64,000 nt of DNA, taken from Dicyema japonicum. Lineage: Eukaryota; Dicyemida; Rhombozoa; Dicyemidae. The stretch is taken from the NCBI GenBank assembly GCA_011109175.1, contig RDEW01000004.1:1635355-1699354 (forward strand). The letters are read 5' to 3'. The notes under the pieces are model-generated. The model searched no databases, was not told where the DNA came from, and worked only from the letters and a program-made list of their open reading frames with translations. Of this stretch, positions 34,318-46,669 are shown in pieces. Numbering within the stretch: position 1 is the first letter of the stretch; the number at the start of each line of letters is the position of its first letter. Position numbers and translations under genes: made by a program.

Positions 34318-34625
34318 AAGTTTTTAATAATAATAACACCAGAGACCACGGTTACACAAACTAACTAATCACGTGATCCCAATATGCACTAGCAGGGACC
34401 TCATCTTGGGTCGATGCTCTCCCTCGACCCCACACAAGCACGCATCGGTCGAATGACTGTACCTTCGTAGTCAGGACGGCGCATTCCATGGTTCATTCTT
34501 ATCAAAGCTTCAAGTGGCAATAATGGTTGGAACTCCCCAGAAATCCAGCGTTCCGTGATTTTGGAGGCTCTATTCCGGCTAGCCTCGATCTTCAAGACAT
34601 TCGGATCATTCTCCAGTTCTTTTAT
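34318..34625 (-). mobile_element. family C retrotransposon 3' end with (TTA)n tail
   Basis: Minus frame 34595-34401 (NRASKITERWISGEF, LEALIRMNHGMRRPDY, RPMRACVGSRE) continues with a slip to the usual stop around the 'gatcacgtgattagttagtt' junction. It then ends in the 3' UTR 'gtgtaaccgtggtctctggt' and TTATTATT (34385-34318). The 61-kb copy has the same UTR. Confidence 0.8.
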
Positions 34626-34710
34626 CGGTCTGGGATCACTGAGTTAGTTGATAACTTTTATTCTTTCTCTTTTACCCAGTGATCCTGGGGGTAATAAAGT
34701 GAATATCCTT
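34617..34710 (+). mobile_element. solo LINE 3' tail (family D-like)
   Basis: 'Tgggatcactgagttagttg' followed by a T-rich stretch and 'gatcctgggggtaataaag' parallels the 3' ends at 4210-4280 and 29266-29330 (GGGATCAC.TAATTAGTTAG...TAAATAA). Confidence 0.5.
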
Positions 34711-34764
34711 ATTTCACAACATTTATTTATTTAAAACCAAGAATCACCGACAAAATAAAAGAGA

Positions 34765-34850
34765 GTAAAAATCGTTTGGTAATCCCAGTCTCCTTAAGCA
34801 GTCCCCTCATCTTTTCTCGGTGTTCCTACCGAGAACCAACAGACTTTTTG
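34765..34850 (-). mobile_element. family C C-terminal fragment
   Basis: The minus strand reads (with a stop at one codon) SVGSR-EHREKMRGLLKETGIT, the family C ending. Confidence 0.55.
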
Positions 34851-35745
34851 TATGGATATCACTTTTCGGAAATTTTGGTTTTAACGAGGCACCCGTTCCC
34901 TTCACGAGTTCTTCGAACGGGGTTGACAATAAAAAGTTAAGTTAAATCAGAGTTACATAATATTTATACATCAATAGTATTCAAAAAACACTCATTTAAA
35001 ATAAAACTGTTACAACAATATAAACATTTTGTGAAATCTGACTAAGAGAAAAGCCACATTTCTCGACATACCAAGGTCATCAAGTTACAGGGAATTGGAT
35101 TTCGACACGAACAAGAGAACTCCGTGAGCGCTGCTGGTCATGAGAGGCAATGGACATACAGTAAGGCGGCCGCTGGATGAGATTTTTTTTATTGTGTCGA
35201 AAAAATAAGTTACATCTGAGTTATACAATATCCTTTTGAATGCAGGCCATATATTGGGCGTCTCCTGATTAGTTTGGATCGATGACGAGGAAAGAAATAT
35301 GACAACAGAGTTATCTTGGAAACAAAAGTCAAAAACATATAAAATGAGTTAATTTATGTATAAGTAAATCCAATGGGGTCTACAAATTCCACATTTTGTG
35401 TTCACACTGATTGAGCCCTATCCAGGCCGTAATCAAATCCTTATAACTTATTAAATAATCTGAAATCGTTATAATCACTGACTAACTCTAAAAATAGCCT
35501 TATACTTCATTTCCATAGGATTTGCAGCCACAAATTGCCAAAATTCGAAAACTCTGAAATATCTAAACATCGAACGTGGTTGTACGGACTTTAGATTTAC
35601 TAACATGGAGCAATTAGTTCTTCCCACCTTTTTCTTTCAAATGAGAATTTCGAACACTGAAAACAGGAATTTAAGCAGCTAACAAACTTTTTCATTGTAT
35701 AAACTGTTAGAATGGAATTTTGATGCAATACCGGGCTGGACGATA
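34851..35745. other. unassigned sequence
   Basis: No supported feature. Confidence 0.35.
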
Positions 35746-35749
35746 TATT

Positions 35750-37890
35750 AGAAAAACTTACCCGTTTTTGAATTCCTACAATTTATCGAGATGAAGGTGC
35801 TGTCCTCCGATATAGCACGGAAGATAGTGAGCACTTTGCTAATCTGGATGTTCTATCCCCCATCAGGAGATCAAATATGGAATTCGAATCTTACATGGAG
35901 ACCCATTCCAGTTCACACGATTCCAAAATATGAAAATAAGGTAAATCGATCGAAGCATATTGATATGAGATATCGGCGTCCCCAATACTCCGTCTCGCGA
36001 ACAAGCTAAATTCGATCGTTAAAAGAATCGAACAAGAAAATAAAGTAGATCCCCTGATTTCACTAGGAAGAGTTTTATATCGAGAATCTCAAAGCTCGCT
36101 CAATTTTCCACAGATCTTTTAATGGCTCTTTCAGAATTTAGAGTAACATTTTTTTGCGATGTCTCTTTTCGTATGATTTTGAGGATGCTGAGAACTTATC
36201 GATGCCAAATGGCTGGAGTAGTAAATTGTTACTAATATGAAGGACTACTTTAACAGTTATTTAACAGCAACAAACAAGAAAGACTGGCCTTAGTTAACTT
36301 GAAAGGACGAACTTTGAAGGAGATTATTAATTTGATGAAGTGCAACGAGCTGACAAACCAAGAATTTCAGAAAATGCAATGATCTATGCTGGAGTAAGTA
36401 TTATGACAGCACAATTTCATCATTATGTCTTTTTTGGGGCGATGGGAGTCCTCATGGAACCTTCCCGGAATTCGCTTCTTGTCCTTTTTATTAACTCGAA
36501 GAAATTCAAGACACGTGGTACGTCGAATTGTCTACAGGCTTAAAAGCAAGAATATCAGTGTTTAGCAAATTTCAGGTAGTTTTTATTTCTCATTTAGAAA
36601 GACTGATTGTGACTTATATATGTTCAAGAACTACTTTTCGATGTCTTGCTTGTTAATATCGAGAGAGGTCTCTTGGCGATTCTTTCCACGAAATTCTACT
36701 GAATACAATTTGACAGTTTAATTGTTAGTGAAATAAGGTGGAGTTCGTTAAATATTTTAAGCAATTTACCAATTACTAGCAGTACAGTTCACTTCGCTCA
36801 TGGCAGTTTCTCCTGTACAGAAATAAAAAAAGTATATGGGAAATAATAATCTAAGGCACCAGAGATGCTATTACGGACGCTGCAAACTGTCAAAGGTGGA
36901 ATTTCAGATGTTAGGATTCTCTCTGATCAGAAAAGTATCCTAGAAACATCAGAAGTTACTCACACAACGCTCTTGAGCGATACCCAATGCCCCATAACAG
37001 AGGGAGGAATCGATGATGCTCTTATAACAAGATTCAAATCACTGTAAATATTAAACTTACAACCACTAAACTGAACTACGTACTTCGTGGTGGACCTGTT
37101 TCCTGAGAATACAAAACCTCGAATTAATGAGTTTCCTTATCCGTTCTACTAACGAACGTCTTACTAACGTCAATTTAGACAATTAAGGCTGGTAACCTTC
37201 TCCTCTGCTTCGGAGGTTTGGCATTTGTTCGCCCACATATATAGCACGCCACATTCCTTTCCTCTATATGCTCCAGCCAACCCTTAGTCGAAATGATTCT
37301 TTACCCTTCATCGAATCATCGACCGATGAAACTGAGTATGCAGTTGATTGGCTACCAGAAGTGCTGGAAGCTTCAGAAATCAAGATGAAACAGAAAACTA
37401 TTATAAAATCATATATGAAGATAAATTTGAGTGACTACTTAAAAATATGAATCAACACAGACGCGACAGTCTGATTGCAGATCTGAAAGAACCGGAGCAT
37501 AAATTGACACTTATCGATTGGAAACATTCGTACGCATCTGGATGATGAGACAGTCCATATTGGGGTCTCTCGTTTGGGTTGAGAATATTCCAGGATCAGC
37601 GTTGTCTATTCGGGGAAATTATAGACACTTATGGACACCACGCCTTTTCAGGCAGAAGTCCGGAAGATTCATGGATGAAACACGCACTGGAGTCTGCCAG
37701 ATAACCTTCTATACTTGAACAATCTGCTTAGAACAAAGGAGACAGAAAGCTATCGGACGGAGCAACAATATTTTGGTTCGAGGAGGGGAAAAAGTTAGTC
37801 CTGGATCCAAGATATGTTGACTTCCTGTCTCTCATCAACATAATCGGAACGAAACAAGACATTGTTTTCAGAAATCCAGAGAGAGATAAA
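35750..37890 (+). mobile_element. family B retrotransposon, RT thumb and endonuclease tail (degenerate)
   Basis: The first kilobase is weak, with unrecognised frames such as 35791-36009. From about 36865 the order of family B is clear: SEVTHTTLLSDTQCPITEGG and IDDALITRFKSL, then an alternate frame with FGGLAFVRPHI (compare GGLGIR.......PA), then WLPEVLEASEIKMKQK. From 37530: DDETVHIGV, IIDTYGHHAFS (compare the CYGLHPLAC of 21124) and KLSDGATIFWFEEGKKLVLD (compare KRPDGMTIFPFE..LVWD). It is a dead copy with many slips. It ends near 37890, beside the LGN-like gene on the other strand. Confidence 0.6.
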
Positions 37891-38264
37891 TAAAAAAAGT
37901 TAATTTTATTTTGTCATATAAATTATTAAAATGAATTTTTCGTATATCTGGAAGTTGCGACCTTGAACAATTATGACAAGTGCTTATCAGTTATCCGTGT
38001 TCTCTAGAAGATTTTGTTAATTTCACGAAGGAAAAAACTGTTACACACATAGGTAAAAGTGAAATTACCATAATCCTTGTTTAAAATTTCTGAAATTTAT
38101 AAACTTTCAGAAAAGTATCCCAGAGGCCAGGTATCTCATTTCGAAGTATTTGCTGTGAGTGTAGAATCAGACTTTATTTCTAATGGTTTTATTTGCAAGT
38201 TTTCATCTTCAAGTTTTATATTCTTAGTTGAAGGTGCCATTCTAAATAGAGTCAATTAAGTAAG
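37891..38264. other. region 3' of the LGN-like gene
   Basis: On the minus strand an ATG at 38240 opens a 34-codon frame (MAPSTKNIKLEDENLQIKPL...) ending about 38136. I could not extend it by splicing. The overlapping plus frame 38077-38259 looks like a shadow. Confidence 0.3.
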
Positions 38265-38979
38265 TTATTTACTGTCGATAGCAGCATTTGCCATCTCCAC
38301 CTTATCCTCCAAAAATTGAGCCTCTTTGAGTCTCTTCAATAATCAAATAGACTAACCAGTGTTTGGAAGTGGTATGCCTTGTTGTAATCACCCCTTAAAA
38401 AAGTAGCATATCCCCATCAAATTAGAGGCTCGCCCCTTCTCAAGAACACCGAAAGGGCTGTTGTAGTACTTACTAAAACTCAGATATAGATATACGAGAA
38501 ATAGTCAATGGCACAATCAACGTGTTTCAATCTATTTTTCTTAGACTTGAATTTTTTGCCAGTTTGTAGTGAATATAACCCAGCATATAGAATGAACGAC
38601 CCTGCACTTAACTGAGGACTATACTTTGCACTCAAATTCTTTCGAGGCAATCTTTAGGTATTGTTCGGCAACCGAATACTCCTGCATTTTCATAAGGACT
38701 GTTCCAATGTTGAGACAGGCTTGTGCCTCTCCTTTACTATCCTTGTTTTTTCTATTATTAAAACATTTCCTGACTTTCTTTGGACGTGTTCTCTGTTAAA
38801 ATATACTAACGCCTCATCACAATTTCCCATCAAAAGTTTGACCTCCCCAACTGTCTGTAAACGTGGACTGCCAACTTTGGATCCACACTGTCCCTGATTA
38901 CGATCAATTTGTCAAACGCCTCTTCTAGTTTGTTATTCTGAATGAGAGTTTGTGCTTCCAAAATAGCATGCATTGTCAT
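38265..38979 (-). CDS. LGN/Pins (GPSM)-like TPR protein gene with 23-nt introns and three frame slips
   Basis: Five exons, four introns, each exactly 23 nt with GT...AG ends: 38752-38774, 38602-38624, 38473-38495 and 38334-38356. Removing them joins a series of ~40-residue TPR units: MHAILEAQTLIQNNKLEEAF, VYRQLG then EVKLLMGNCDEALVYFNREH, DSKGEAQACLNIGTVLMKMQ, GRSFYMLGYIHYKLAKNSS, DCAIDYFSKYYNS, GRASNLMGICYFFKG and DYNKAYHFQ. The YxQLG start, the KxGEA..CLNIG repeat and an insert before the AxDYF helix parallel LGN/Pins, the adaptor linking G-alpha to NuMA in spindle orientation. Three one-base slips remain (two missing bases near 38845 and 38535, one extra near 38395). So this is either a young pseudogene or contains sequence errors. 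Only about four TPRs are present and no GoLoco motif, so it is shorter than LGN (about 207 residues). Confidence 0.65.
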
Positions 38980-39147
38980 TGAACAATTATTATGATATAA
39001 TTATATTTGGCTCTATTTATTTTAATATTTAATTTATTATAAATAATTTTATTTATAAAATGCAGGAAAAAAATCCAGAATTAAGATTTTGATATTTTGA
39101 TATTGGCCCATGTTGCCATGTGGCTACTTGATTGAATATTTCTCTAT
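38980..39147. promoter_or_regulatory. presumed upstream region of the LGN-like gene
   Basis: AT-rich sequence 5' of the ATG at 38979 (minus strand). No specific promoter element can be assigned. Confidence 0.2.
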
Positions 39148-39205
39148 TAGTTATTGGTTAAGACGGTGTTTTTTAGCTTAAATAATAATAATAATAATTC
39201 AATTT
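39148..39205 (+). mobile_element. solo family C 3' tail with (TAA)n
   Basis: 'Ttagttattggttaagacgg' and 'tagctt' then AAATAATAATAATAATAATT match the 3' UTR of the 53-kb copy read on its minus strand. No coding part precedes it, so it is an extremely 5'-truncated insertion. Confidence 0.7.
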
Positions 39206-41105
39206 GTGAACAGTGACGATTTATCAGACTGGCGATTTATCAGACTGTGACAATATATTTAAGTAATTTAATTGGACCTTTTTTCATTTTTACAGTCTGC
39301 ATACGGATTTACTTGGTTGAGGTCGTGATGTGCCTTCCTTTCACAAATTTCTTGCCACTCTAAAAGTTGAGGACTCAAACCCATGTATAAAGAATACTTC
39401 AGCTCCAACAAGACCTGGAACGATATTAACTATCCATGTGTTGCCTACAGGATACTAAAATAGCAGACAACAGAAGATAGCGAGTTGGAAATTAGTTTCT
39501 GATACCTTCCAACAATTTGTCGTCACTATGGATTTGGATATGCAATTCAACTTACAATGTACGATTGTATCTTGGATGTCATTCGGCTCTTATAGAATTG
39601 CTATTCAACAAACTGAATTGGGAACAACCCCAATTCCATGTTGACAATCATCAACATATACTTGCCGACTGGAATTCGTGCCTCTGCAAACCCGGAAGAA
39701 CTCGATGTATTTAACTCTACTCTCACAAGAGTATTTAACTCACTCAGTTCATCATACTCATTTTTCAATGCCCTGAAATGGAGCGCTATTCAGGATAGGC
39801 TAGACCGAAAGAACATGTATTGGATTGCATGGAACGATCTATTCAATATTGAACTTTCCTAAAACTATTCTTATTAGCACAGCATTTCGCACCCAGTTAG
39901 ATACATGACAACATGGTTTGGAAACAGAAAAGATTCAAATGGAAATCGTATGCAAAATTTAACCAAATCTTAACAATCGACGAAGCTTCCACTCATCTAC
40001 TATGTTTTTTGGTTTGATAATCTACATCACTGAATACCTAACTACGGAACAGGAACAGAACCAGAACGACTGGTTAGTATAACTGTTTTTTACTGTAAAG
40101 TGTGTGTTGCAGAGCTATAAGTATTATGGTTCTCGCAAAGGTAATATTATTATAAGATATTCCTGCAAATAAAGGTTACGTCTTCACCTCAATCATCAAC
40201 CGAATACTGATAAACTTTTTTGCATCTTCAGAAGGGATTCTTGGGAATAAGCAAACGAAATTCACGATTAGAATTGCTATCCCATTGTCTGATGTCTCCT
40301 GTGTTTATTAAGAAAGAGGACAAAAAGTAATACGCCTTTAAGTACATGAAGATACTGAATCACTAGAATCGTATCTTAACCCACCAGAGCCACTAGTCAG
40401 CAACTCAACACTTTGACCGATTCGCTACTAATTTACTCTCAGTTTACAAACCTGTCATTTTACTAAAGCCCATTCTATTTACATGTTGGAGATAGTATTT
40501 TATTTTCTTAAATTTTTCAAATCTTTTAAATCCTAGAATTGGCATATGTGGTATTCACCCGAGAGAAAGTGAAGATCGTAATGCCATAGAGGCGCATTCC
40601 AGCTCTACGGTTTGGGCTTATCGGTATTCCAGCCACTTCAATGTTTAGTTGCTGTTCGAACTATACGCCAGGTTAACCGGTTTCCAGATCTCGGAGAAGA
40701 GGATTAAAAATTCAGGACCATTTGACTTGAGTGGGTTGGACAGAGAATTACTACCAAGGGGAAAACTTATGTTTTTGCCGATAACGACGACTTTTATCGA
40801 CGACCTATAACCAAAAGGATGCACTTTGCTAATAGTTACAAAAAGAATGAGCAGAAATATAAAAGAAATCGTCAGTTTTCCTTTAAAAGGAACGACAGAC
40901 GTTCACGGATAACAGAATTGTCACATGTTTAAAGAGACAGGGGACAATGTCGTTACTTGGAGACGAGCTCTAGAACGCTGGAACGAGCCAAGATTAAGTA
41001 GTTAGTTTGGTTATCCTTGTTCTTTGTAATAATTGTAATTTAATAGTAAAGTTGAATGCTATATCAACTCTAGTCAGGACAGACCAAAGTGGGAAGAACG
41101 GGTCA
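39206..41105. other. unassigned, probably decayed transposon
   Basis: Plus frames at 39517-39862 and a reading GDNVVTWRRALERWNEPRLS (about 40945-41005) followed by 'tagttagtttggttatcctt' look like a retrotransposon 3' end, but no family could be assigned. Confidence 0.35.
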
Positions 41106-41109
41106 CTCT

Positions 41110-41315
41110 CGTGTAATTGAAATTTTGTTATGTGCCTACATATAATCACGGAACGAGAATATGTCAAAAGCAATTTATATATCTCCACCTTTTCTGCAAT
41201 GGACTTGCGGGTGGTCTCTGCTTCTGTGGCCGTGGAAGCTGGATACATTTAGTTAATCGTCAACTATTAACTTTTCTCTGTGTATCTGATAATAATAATT
41301 TATAAGAGATTGAGA
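41110..41315 (+). mobile_element. SINE 3' half with TAATAATAA tail
   Basis: 'Gtggtctctgcttctgtggc', 'gtggaagctggatacattta' and 'acttttctctgtgtatc' then TAATAATAA match the 3' half of the SINE at 59025-59350. Confidence 0.7.
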
Positions 41316-41399
41316 AATCAATATATTAATCAACCGTTTTAATTCAAGTATTTTCATATTTAATTTTAATGAAATTATTCAAAGACAAAGGGTAAAACC

Positions 41400-41755
41400 A
41401 AACTTAATAATCCTAACATGCTTGAGTAGACACTTCATCCAGCAATGTTGATTCAGAAGACAATGGCCGAGCCAAGGACTCTTTTGAAATGAGAGTGACG
41501 AGGGATGGGCTCTCAGAAAAAAGAAGATGCATTATTTTCCATTAGATGGAGTTCATGTGGAGAAGGTGTATTTTATCATTGGAGCGATGATCTCGTAATA
41601 TGCTTTCCGATATAGGATGATAAAGGGAGAGTATTCTTCTTTACAAATCGCGTCCACTTCCTAAGACTTCGGGTATGATGTGTAGATTTCATGAAGTATA
41701 AAAATTGATATTCAGTGGGGATCTCAATTAACACTTGGAACCGTTTGAAGGAATT
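41400..41755. other. unassigned sequence upstream of RT fragment
   Basis: Possibly part of the element at 41760. No motif is readable. Confidence 0.3.
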
Positions 41756-41759
41756 TCCA

Positions 41760-42055
41760 GAGACCTGAATTAAATATTACGAAGTCGTTTCAGCCTTGAG
41801 TAAGCTCAAGAATGGCAGAACCCCTGGACCGGACACGTGAGTGCAGAATTATTGAAATACGCGCCAGACAGGTAGATGAATCTGCACAGTCCATTTATGC
41901 GGGGAATGGCACTTTGATCCCAATTCAGAAACTGGAAAGGAAAGAGGCAATCTAAACAGTCTACGCCTGATTACACTAATGAATACGATAAGGAAAATAC
42001 TCTCCCTTGTTGTGCTGGATCGTTTTTCAGGCCCTATAAATGACGAAGGGTGATA
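41760..42055 (+). mobile_element. reverse transcriptase fragment (fingers)
   Basis: Plus-strand frames give VVSALSKLKNGRTPGPDT, VSAELLKYAPDR, then with a slip GTLIPIQKLERK, LNSLRLITLMNTIRKIL and SLVVLDRFSGPINDE. This is the canonical RT N-terminal series (KLKNGKAPGPD...LIPI.K.....LRPI.L..T..K..S.VVL.R). It ends abruptly. Confidence 0.7.
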
Positions 42056-42059
42056 TTAC

Positions 42060-44330
42060 TAAATTATTACATATTTGATCTAAGAATTACTTTCTAATTT
42101 TGCTTTCTTCAATTCTCAAGAGGTCTCATCAGATCCACCTAACTCAGGAGACCTGGTGGGAATCCAAAAAGGATCTCTCTTTTCACCCACATCAGAATAT
42201 TATATTTTGATGATGTCAGAGTGTCGTCAATATTGGCATAATGTCCACAGAAGACTGATCTTTACTGTAATTGGTTGTGATGCATCTACAGACGGTTTTA
42301 AATCGGATGACCTGTAGATTTTTATTAGCTCAAATTTTTATTTTAACAACTTCTCAGTCATCCTTTAGAATGCATAAATGTTGACGTTCTAGTATATTTG
42401 GCCTAATATCCTCATCAGTAAGCTATTGATCTATTGATCAGAGATTAACTTAGGGTTGTTGATTTAACTCAATGACTGTTAGAGTGCCTGTTTAACAAAA
42501 CAACGTACATGGTAGAAACTCTCATGCTTTCAGATAAAATGTAGACGATTGTCTTCCACAACCTCAATGCAGAAGATTTCTTCTCAAATTCCTTTAATTT
42601 TGCTTCAGACAAAATTCAAGCAAAGACTTCTGAGTAGAATACAAAATCGATGACTAAATTACATCAACATAATGCAATAAGCCATTGTAATGATTACATA
42701 AAATTTAGTATAAAAGGAAATAAGAGATAAGGCTGTCCACGTATAAGCATAATAAACGTCGAGTCCAATAACTACATTATTTCAACTCTCCTCATATTTA
42801 ACGTAACTAAATTCATTAAATCCCTGAATATCTGCCGAGGAACTTGATCTCGATTCCTATATATTTAAAATTTGTCTCCAAATATATATCATGGTCGTCT
42901 TCAAAACGTGGCCATTAATTCTTGTGGAATCTTAAAAAAAGTTTAGAAAGAATAGACTCTCTGAATAAAGACCTCAAAATTGAAAAACTTATTCTTCATC
43001 GAAACGATGACCCGCGTTACAGCTTATGATATAAGATGCAGAAAGAGAGATCTTTTATAAATTTCCTTCATCACATTCCACTACCAAGACTTTGCTTTCT
43101 GTGACATGTGAAATCATATTCTGATATGGGAATAGAGATATCGTAAATGAATATATTGAACTCACATCTTAACTTCATTTCAGATAAATAGTGTAAATCT
43201 CAATTTGGGCGCCGACATGCTTATCAGTCCATTTACCTCATCTGATGTTAAGATGAGATAGTCAACACAGATAGCTTCCTTTTCTTTGTAAAAATGAACT
43301 TTTTAGAGATTTGATGACATTTCATTCACGTAAATGAGTAAACTAGATCCTGGTCTCTGGTGTTGTTGTAATTATTATTAAAAGAATACGATGTGCGGAA
43401 TTAAATAGAATATAGTGATAACTAAATTATAGTAAATAAGCACTAAATTAAAATAACTCAAAGTTAATTTAAATAAGAAATTAACATCACATCGGAAAAA
43501 CGTGAATTATTAATGCGTCAATCGAATAAAAAATACATACAAATAAACGATTGAGGTGAGAATCCAAAGCATAATTAATGAATGGGTCCAGGTGTACTTA
43601 ATAGGTGTGATAATTAAATCCCATATAAAACAGCATAAAGATTTTTTTGATTTAAAACAAAAGAGCAGTAATTTAAAGTAATTATAGAGATCGAAATATT
43701 ACCTAACATAAACAACGAAAAAAGTTGTGCAAAAAACTCATTAAGAGTCAAAAATAGTCGAAATAAAATCACGAGGACTATTAAATAATATTAGTCAAAT
43801 TTCTGGAAGTTACAAAAAGACATAAAAATGATGAATTAGTTACGAAAACCAAAGAAACATAAATAATGATGAAATGGTTACGAAAACAAAAATAACAAAG
43901 CAATAAATAAAAAGTTTCAAGAACAAAAGTAAATAATGAAAAACATGTGGAAATGTGGCAAAAAAACATAGATATTGGAGATTATGTCATATAAAATGTA
44001 TGTATCAACAATGTATCAACATAAACTAATAGAACAATATGATGTAATTAAGAAGTTGATGAATTAGATGAAATCTTCAATTTCTAATTGCTAAGAAACG
44101 TCGATAATAGAAGTTGGAAATTCAATAGAAAATCCACAGAAATTATAGTGAAAAAACAATACTGACAGTTCTCAAGTGTAAATCAATGAATTCTTAAGAT
44201 TTCCTGTATGAATAACAAACTTAGAATATAAACGATGGGGCAGGTCAATAATCAGGTGATTCACAAAATATTGTTGATGGAACCAGATATAAAAAAATAT
44301 TAATTCAGCCTTATTGGGCCGAATTAATCT
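42060..44330. other. unassigned AT-rich sequence; one solo LINE tail
   Basis: No supported gene. At about 43350-43385 'cctggtctctggtgttgttg' then TAATTATTATTA looks like the 3' tail of family C. The rest, especially 43380-44330, is very AT-rich. Confidence 0.4.
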
Positions 44331-44612
44331 GAAGAAACATGGATATCAATTATGTAAAGAAATTTAAATTAATATTAGCCCGTTCCTTCATCGTCAAAGG
44401 TAACGTAAATTCTGATAAAAATTATCATACCCAAAGTCCAAAATATAACTGTGAGATGAATTCTTTTTGGAGATCTCCAGCAGACATCAATAATTTTTCA
44501 AAAGGATGCAATAACGAAGTAGTGATTCTGTGTGTAAAATTCAATATTGATTGAAGCTAATACAAAAAATCTTCAATAGAAAAATTTTAAATCACGAAAG
44601 AGGATAAAAGTT

Positions 44613-45060
44613 ATCGTCTAATTATGTGATCACGGTGTCTATACCAGTCCTTTTCCTGCAGTTAGTTTCGGAGTCCTGGATTAATCTCCACAGCGGGGAA
44701 GGTTTCTTCTCATATCTCAGACAGGCGTCCATATATAGTCTGATGTGCAGTCCGAGAGGATGGTCAGGGGACTTTGCCATCTTGAGGAAGTTCCGATGAC
44801 TTTCCGTAAGGTATTCTATGATTGGGGGGACGTTTAGTGTTCCTCCGCAGTAACGATGTGGACGTTTTGTTCGACGATCTAAATAGAATCCTGAGACATC
44901 AATTTTGTAAAACCTCCACCTTGCTCTGTGCTGATATTAATAAGAGGGCAATCCATGCAACACAGGCGTATTTGATACTAGGTAGAACAAATTGTTTGTA
45001 TAGAAGCTCTAACTATGGGCGGGAAAATACTGTAGAATGAGTTAAAGCTTTGAGAATTCC
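44613..45060 (-). mobile_element. family D retrotransposon 3' end
   Basis: The minus strand reads LYKQFVLPSIKYACVAWIAL, then SAQSKVEVLQN and a C-terminus 'RNLQEKDWYRHRDHII', the same region as 3840-4275. Nucleotide identity is visible in 'agtccttttc', 'ggagtcctggatt', 'tctatatatag'. It has many stops. Confidence 0.6.
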
Positions 45061-45454
45061 AATTTTCTTTTGATCCTCGTGGTTATTAAATCCACTTAAT
45101 GGGTAAATGTGACTAGGGGATTCAAAATGACTCTAATGATTGAAAGGGTCTTCTTAATGGGAAGCGGGGAGTCATACAATGTTATTCATGGTGTTGCCCG
45201 TAATTCTTTTCGTGCTGAGAGTACTTAATTTATCTCACAAAATAACATTCGCTTTTTTTTTCTACCAGGACTTCCCTGGCGATTTTTAGATCTCATCTAG
45301 CCAAACAATACACTCTGTCCAACGCAATAGCACAAGAGACCGATCTAAGTTCATTAATTGAATGTTACTGAGATCAAGGGGAAGATCATTAAAAAACAAT
45401 TTAGCTGTTTATTTAATATTTAATTTATATTTATTAGACATTTGGCTTCGCGGC

Positions 45455-45640
45455 GCTATGTTTAGCTGCGTGGCTAATTAGTTGAGGATTTCTGTTTGTT
45501 TGTTTGTTCCTCCTTTCTCTTCCTATTAGAGTGGTGTTATGTGATCCACCTGTCTAGGTGGCGCCCAGTGTATAGCTGGCACGAATAAAGATCATTTGCT
45601 CTCCCCACTCCACTGGAGGGGTTTCCACAATTGCAAGAAC
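45455..45640 (+). mobile_element. SINE, 5' half
   Basis: 'Tagctgcgtggctaattagt', 'ctcttcctattagagtg', 'gatccacctgtctaggtg', 'gcgcccagtg' and 'ctccactggaggggtttcc' match 59025-59215 in order. Confidence 0.8.
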
Positions 45641-46080
45641 AGTCAATCACTTCATTTTTAATCTTTGACGAGAGAAGACAAAACAAACAGTCATTCTCAC
45701 GGCAAAAGATACTGGAATTTTCTTAAGTAAATCACGAAAAACCTTGGGAGTAACCTTCCTATTTTGGTGATCTAAAATATCTTGATAGCTGATCAATCCA
45801 CTGAAAATCTGTCATAGCTCTACGAAATATTAGAATTTGATGGTGTTATGCATGTTAATCTCCAAGGTACTTTATCGTAGAAAATTCTGAACGAATGGCA
45901 CTTTTATGACTGAAGGAGTTTTTCTGTGTTGGAAATCGAATGTAATAAAATTTTGTTTACATGACTTCAAGGTTATCCTACATATAAAATTATTCGCTTC
46001 ATAATAATCTTTAATATGCCATTAATTTCATATAGGACATTCCTATAAAAAGCGTTTAAATAAGTTTATGATCACCATAT
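45641..46080. other. unassigned sequence
   Basis: No supported feature. Confidence 0.4.
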
Positions 46081-46089
46081 TGAGTGGTT

Positions 46090-46470
46090 ATCGTCTAATA
46101 AGTCTAATCTGCATCATGGATAACATTATGTAATAAATAGTCTATAATAGACTGTTCCATATTATTGAAATGAATGGGGATTTCTTAATAACCAGCAATA
46201 TGGATTCCCGCATGGTGATTTGTTGATGACTGTTTCTTTCTTCTAAACTCTGAAATAACCAGAGTGAGAGATTTTAAAAGTCACCTGAATGTTTTTTGTT
46301 TGATATATCAAAAATCGATAATGCCGAGAACCACTACTATGCCGTCTATATGAAATAAAACTCCATGAAAAATAAGGCGGATGAAGGACTTCCTGTCTGG
46401 GAACTCATTTATTAAATATGGCAGATTTTTTTCCAAAAAATGAAAGTCGAGAAAATTGATCATTGATTTT
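46090..46470 (+). mobile_element. possible RT remnant
   Basis: NRLFHIIEMNGDFLITS and QQYGFPHGDLLMTVSFF resemble the RT stretch L...G.....QYGF..G.S..DA. A following SHLNVFCLIYQKS could be motif A (VFCLIDFSKAF). Weak. Confidence 0.35.
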
Positions 46471-46669
46471 TTAAACGTGCTTTATTGATTATCTTCTTTA
46501 CTTAAGATTCCCTTATATCTTATTAGTTTAATCTTTCGTAGCTTAAAGACTGGTGACGCACCCTGGTTTACTGAATGCGTTTATCCCGTCATGATGGAAA
46601 TATCCTTTTCCTCTTTTTTCATGTGTTAATGTGAATAAAAGAGCCAATACAAAAAGTAGTTAAGGTCTA

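Noticed and set aside
38041-38259. plus-strand gene at 38077-38259
   Set aside because: No motif; the minus strand of the same stretch has an equally open frame, so neither is convincing.
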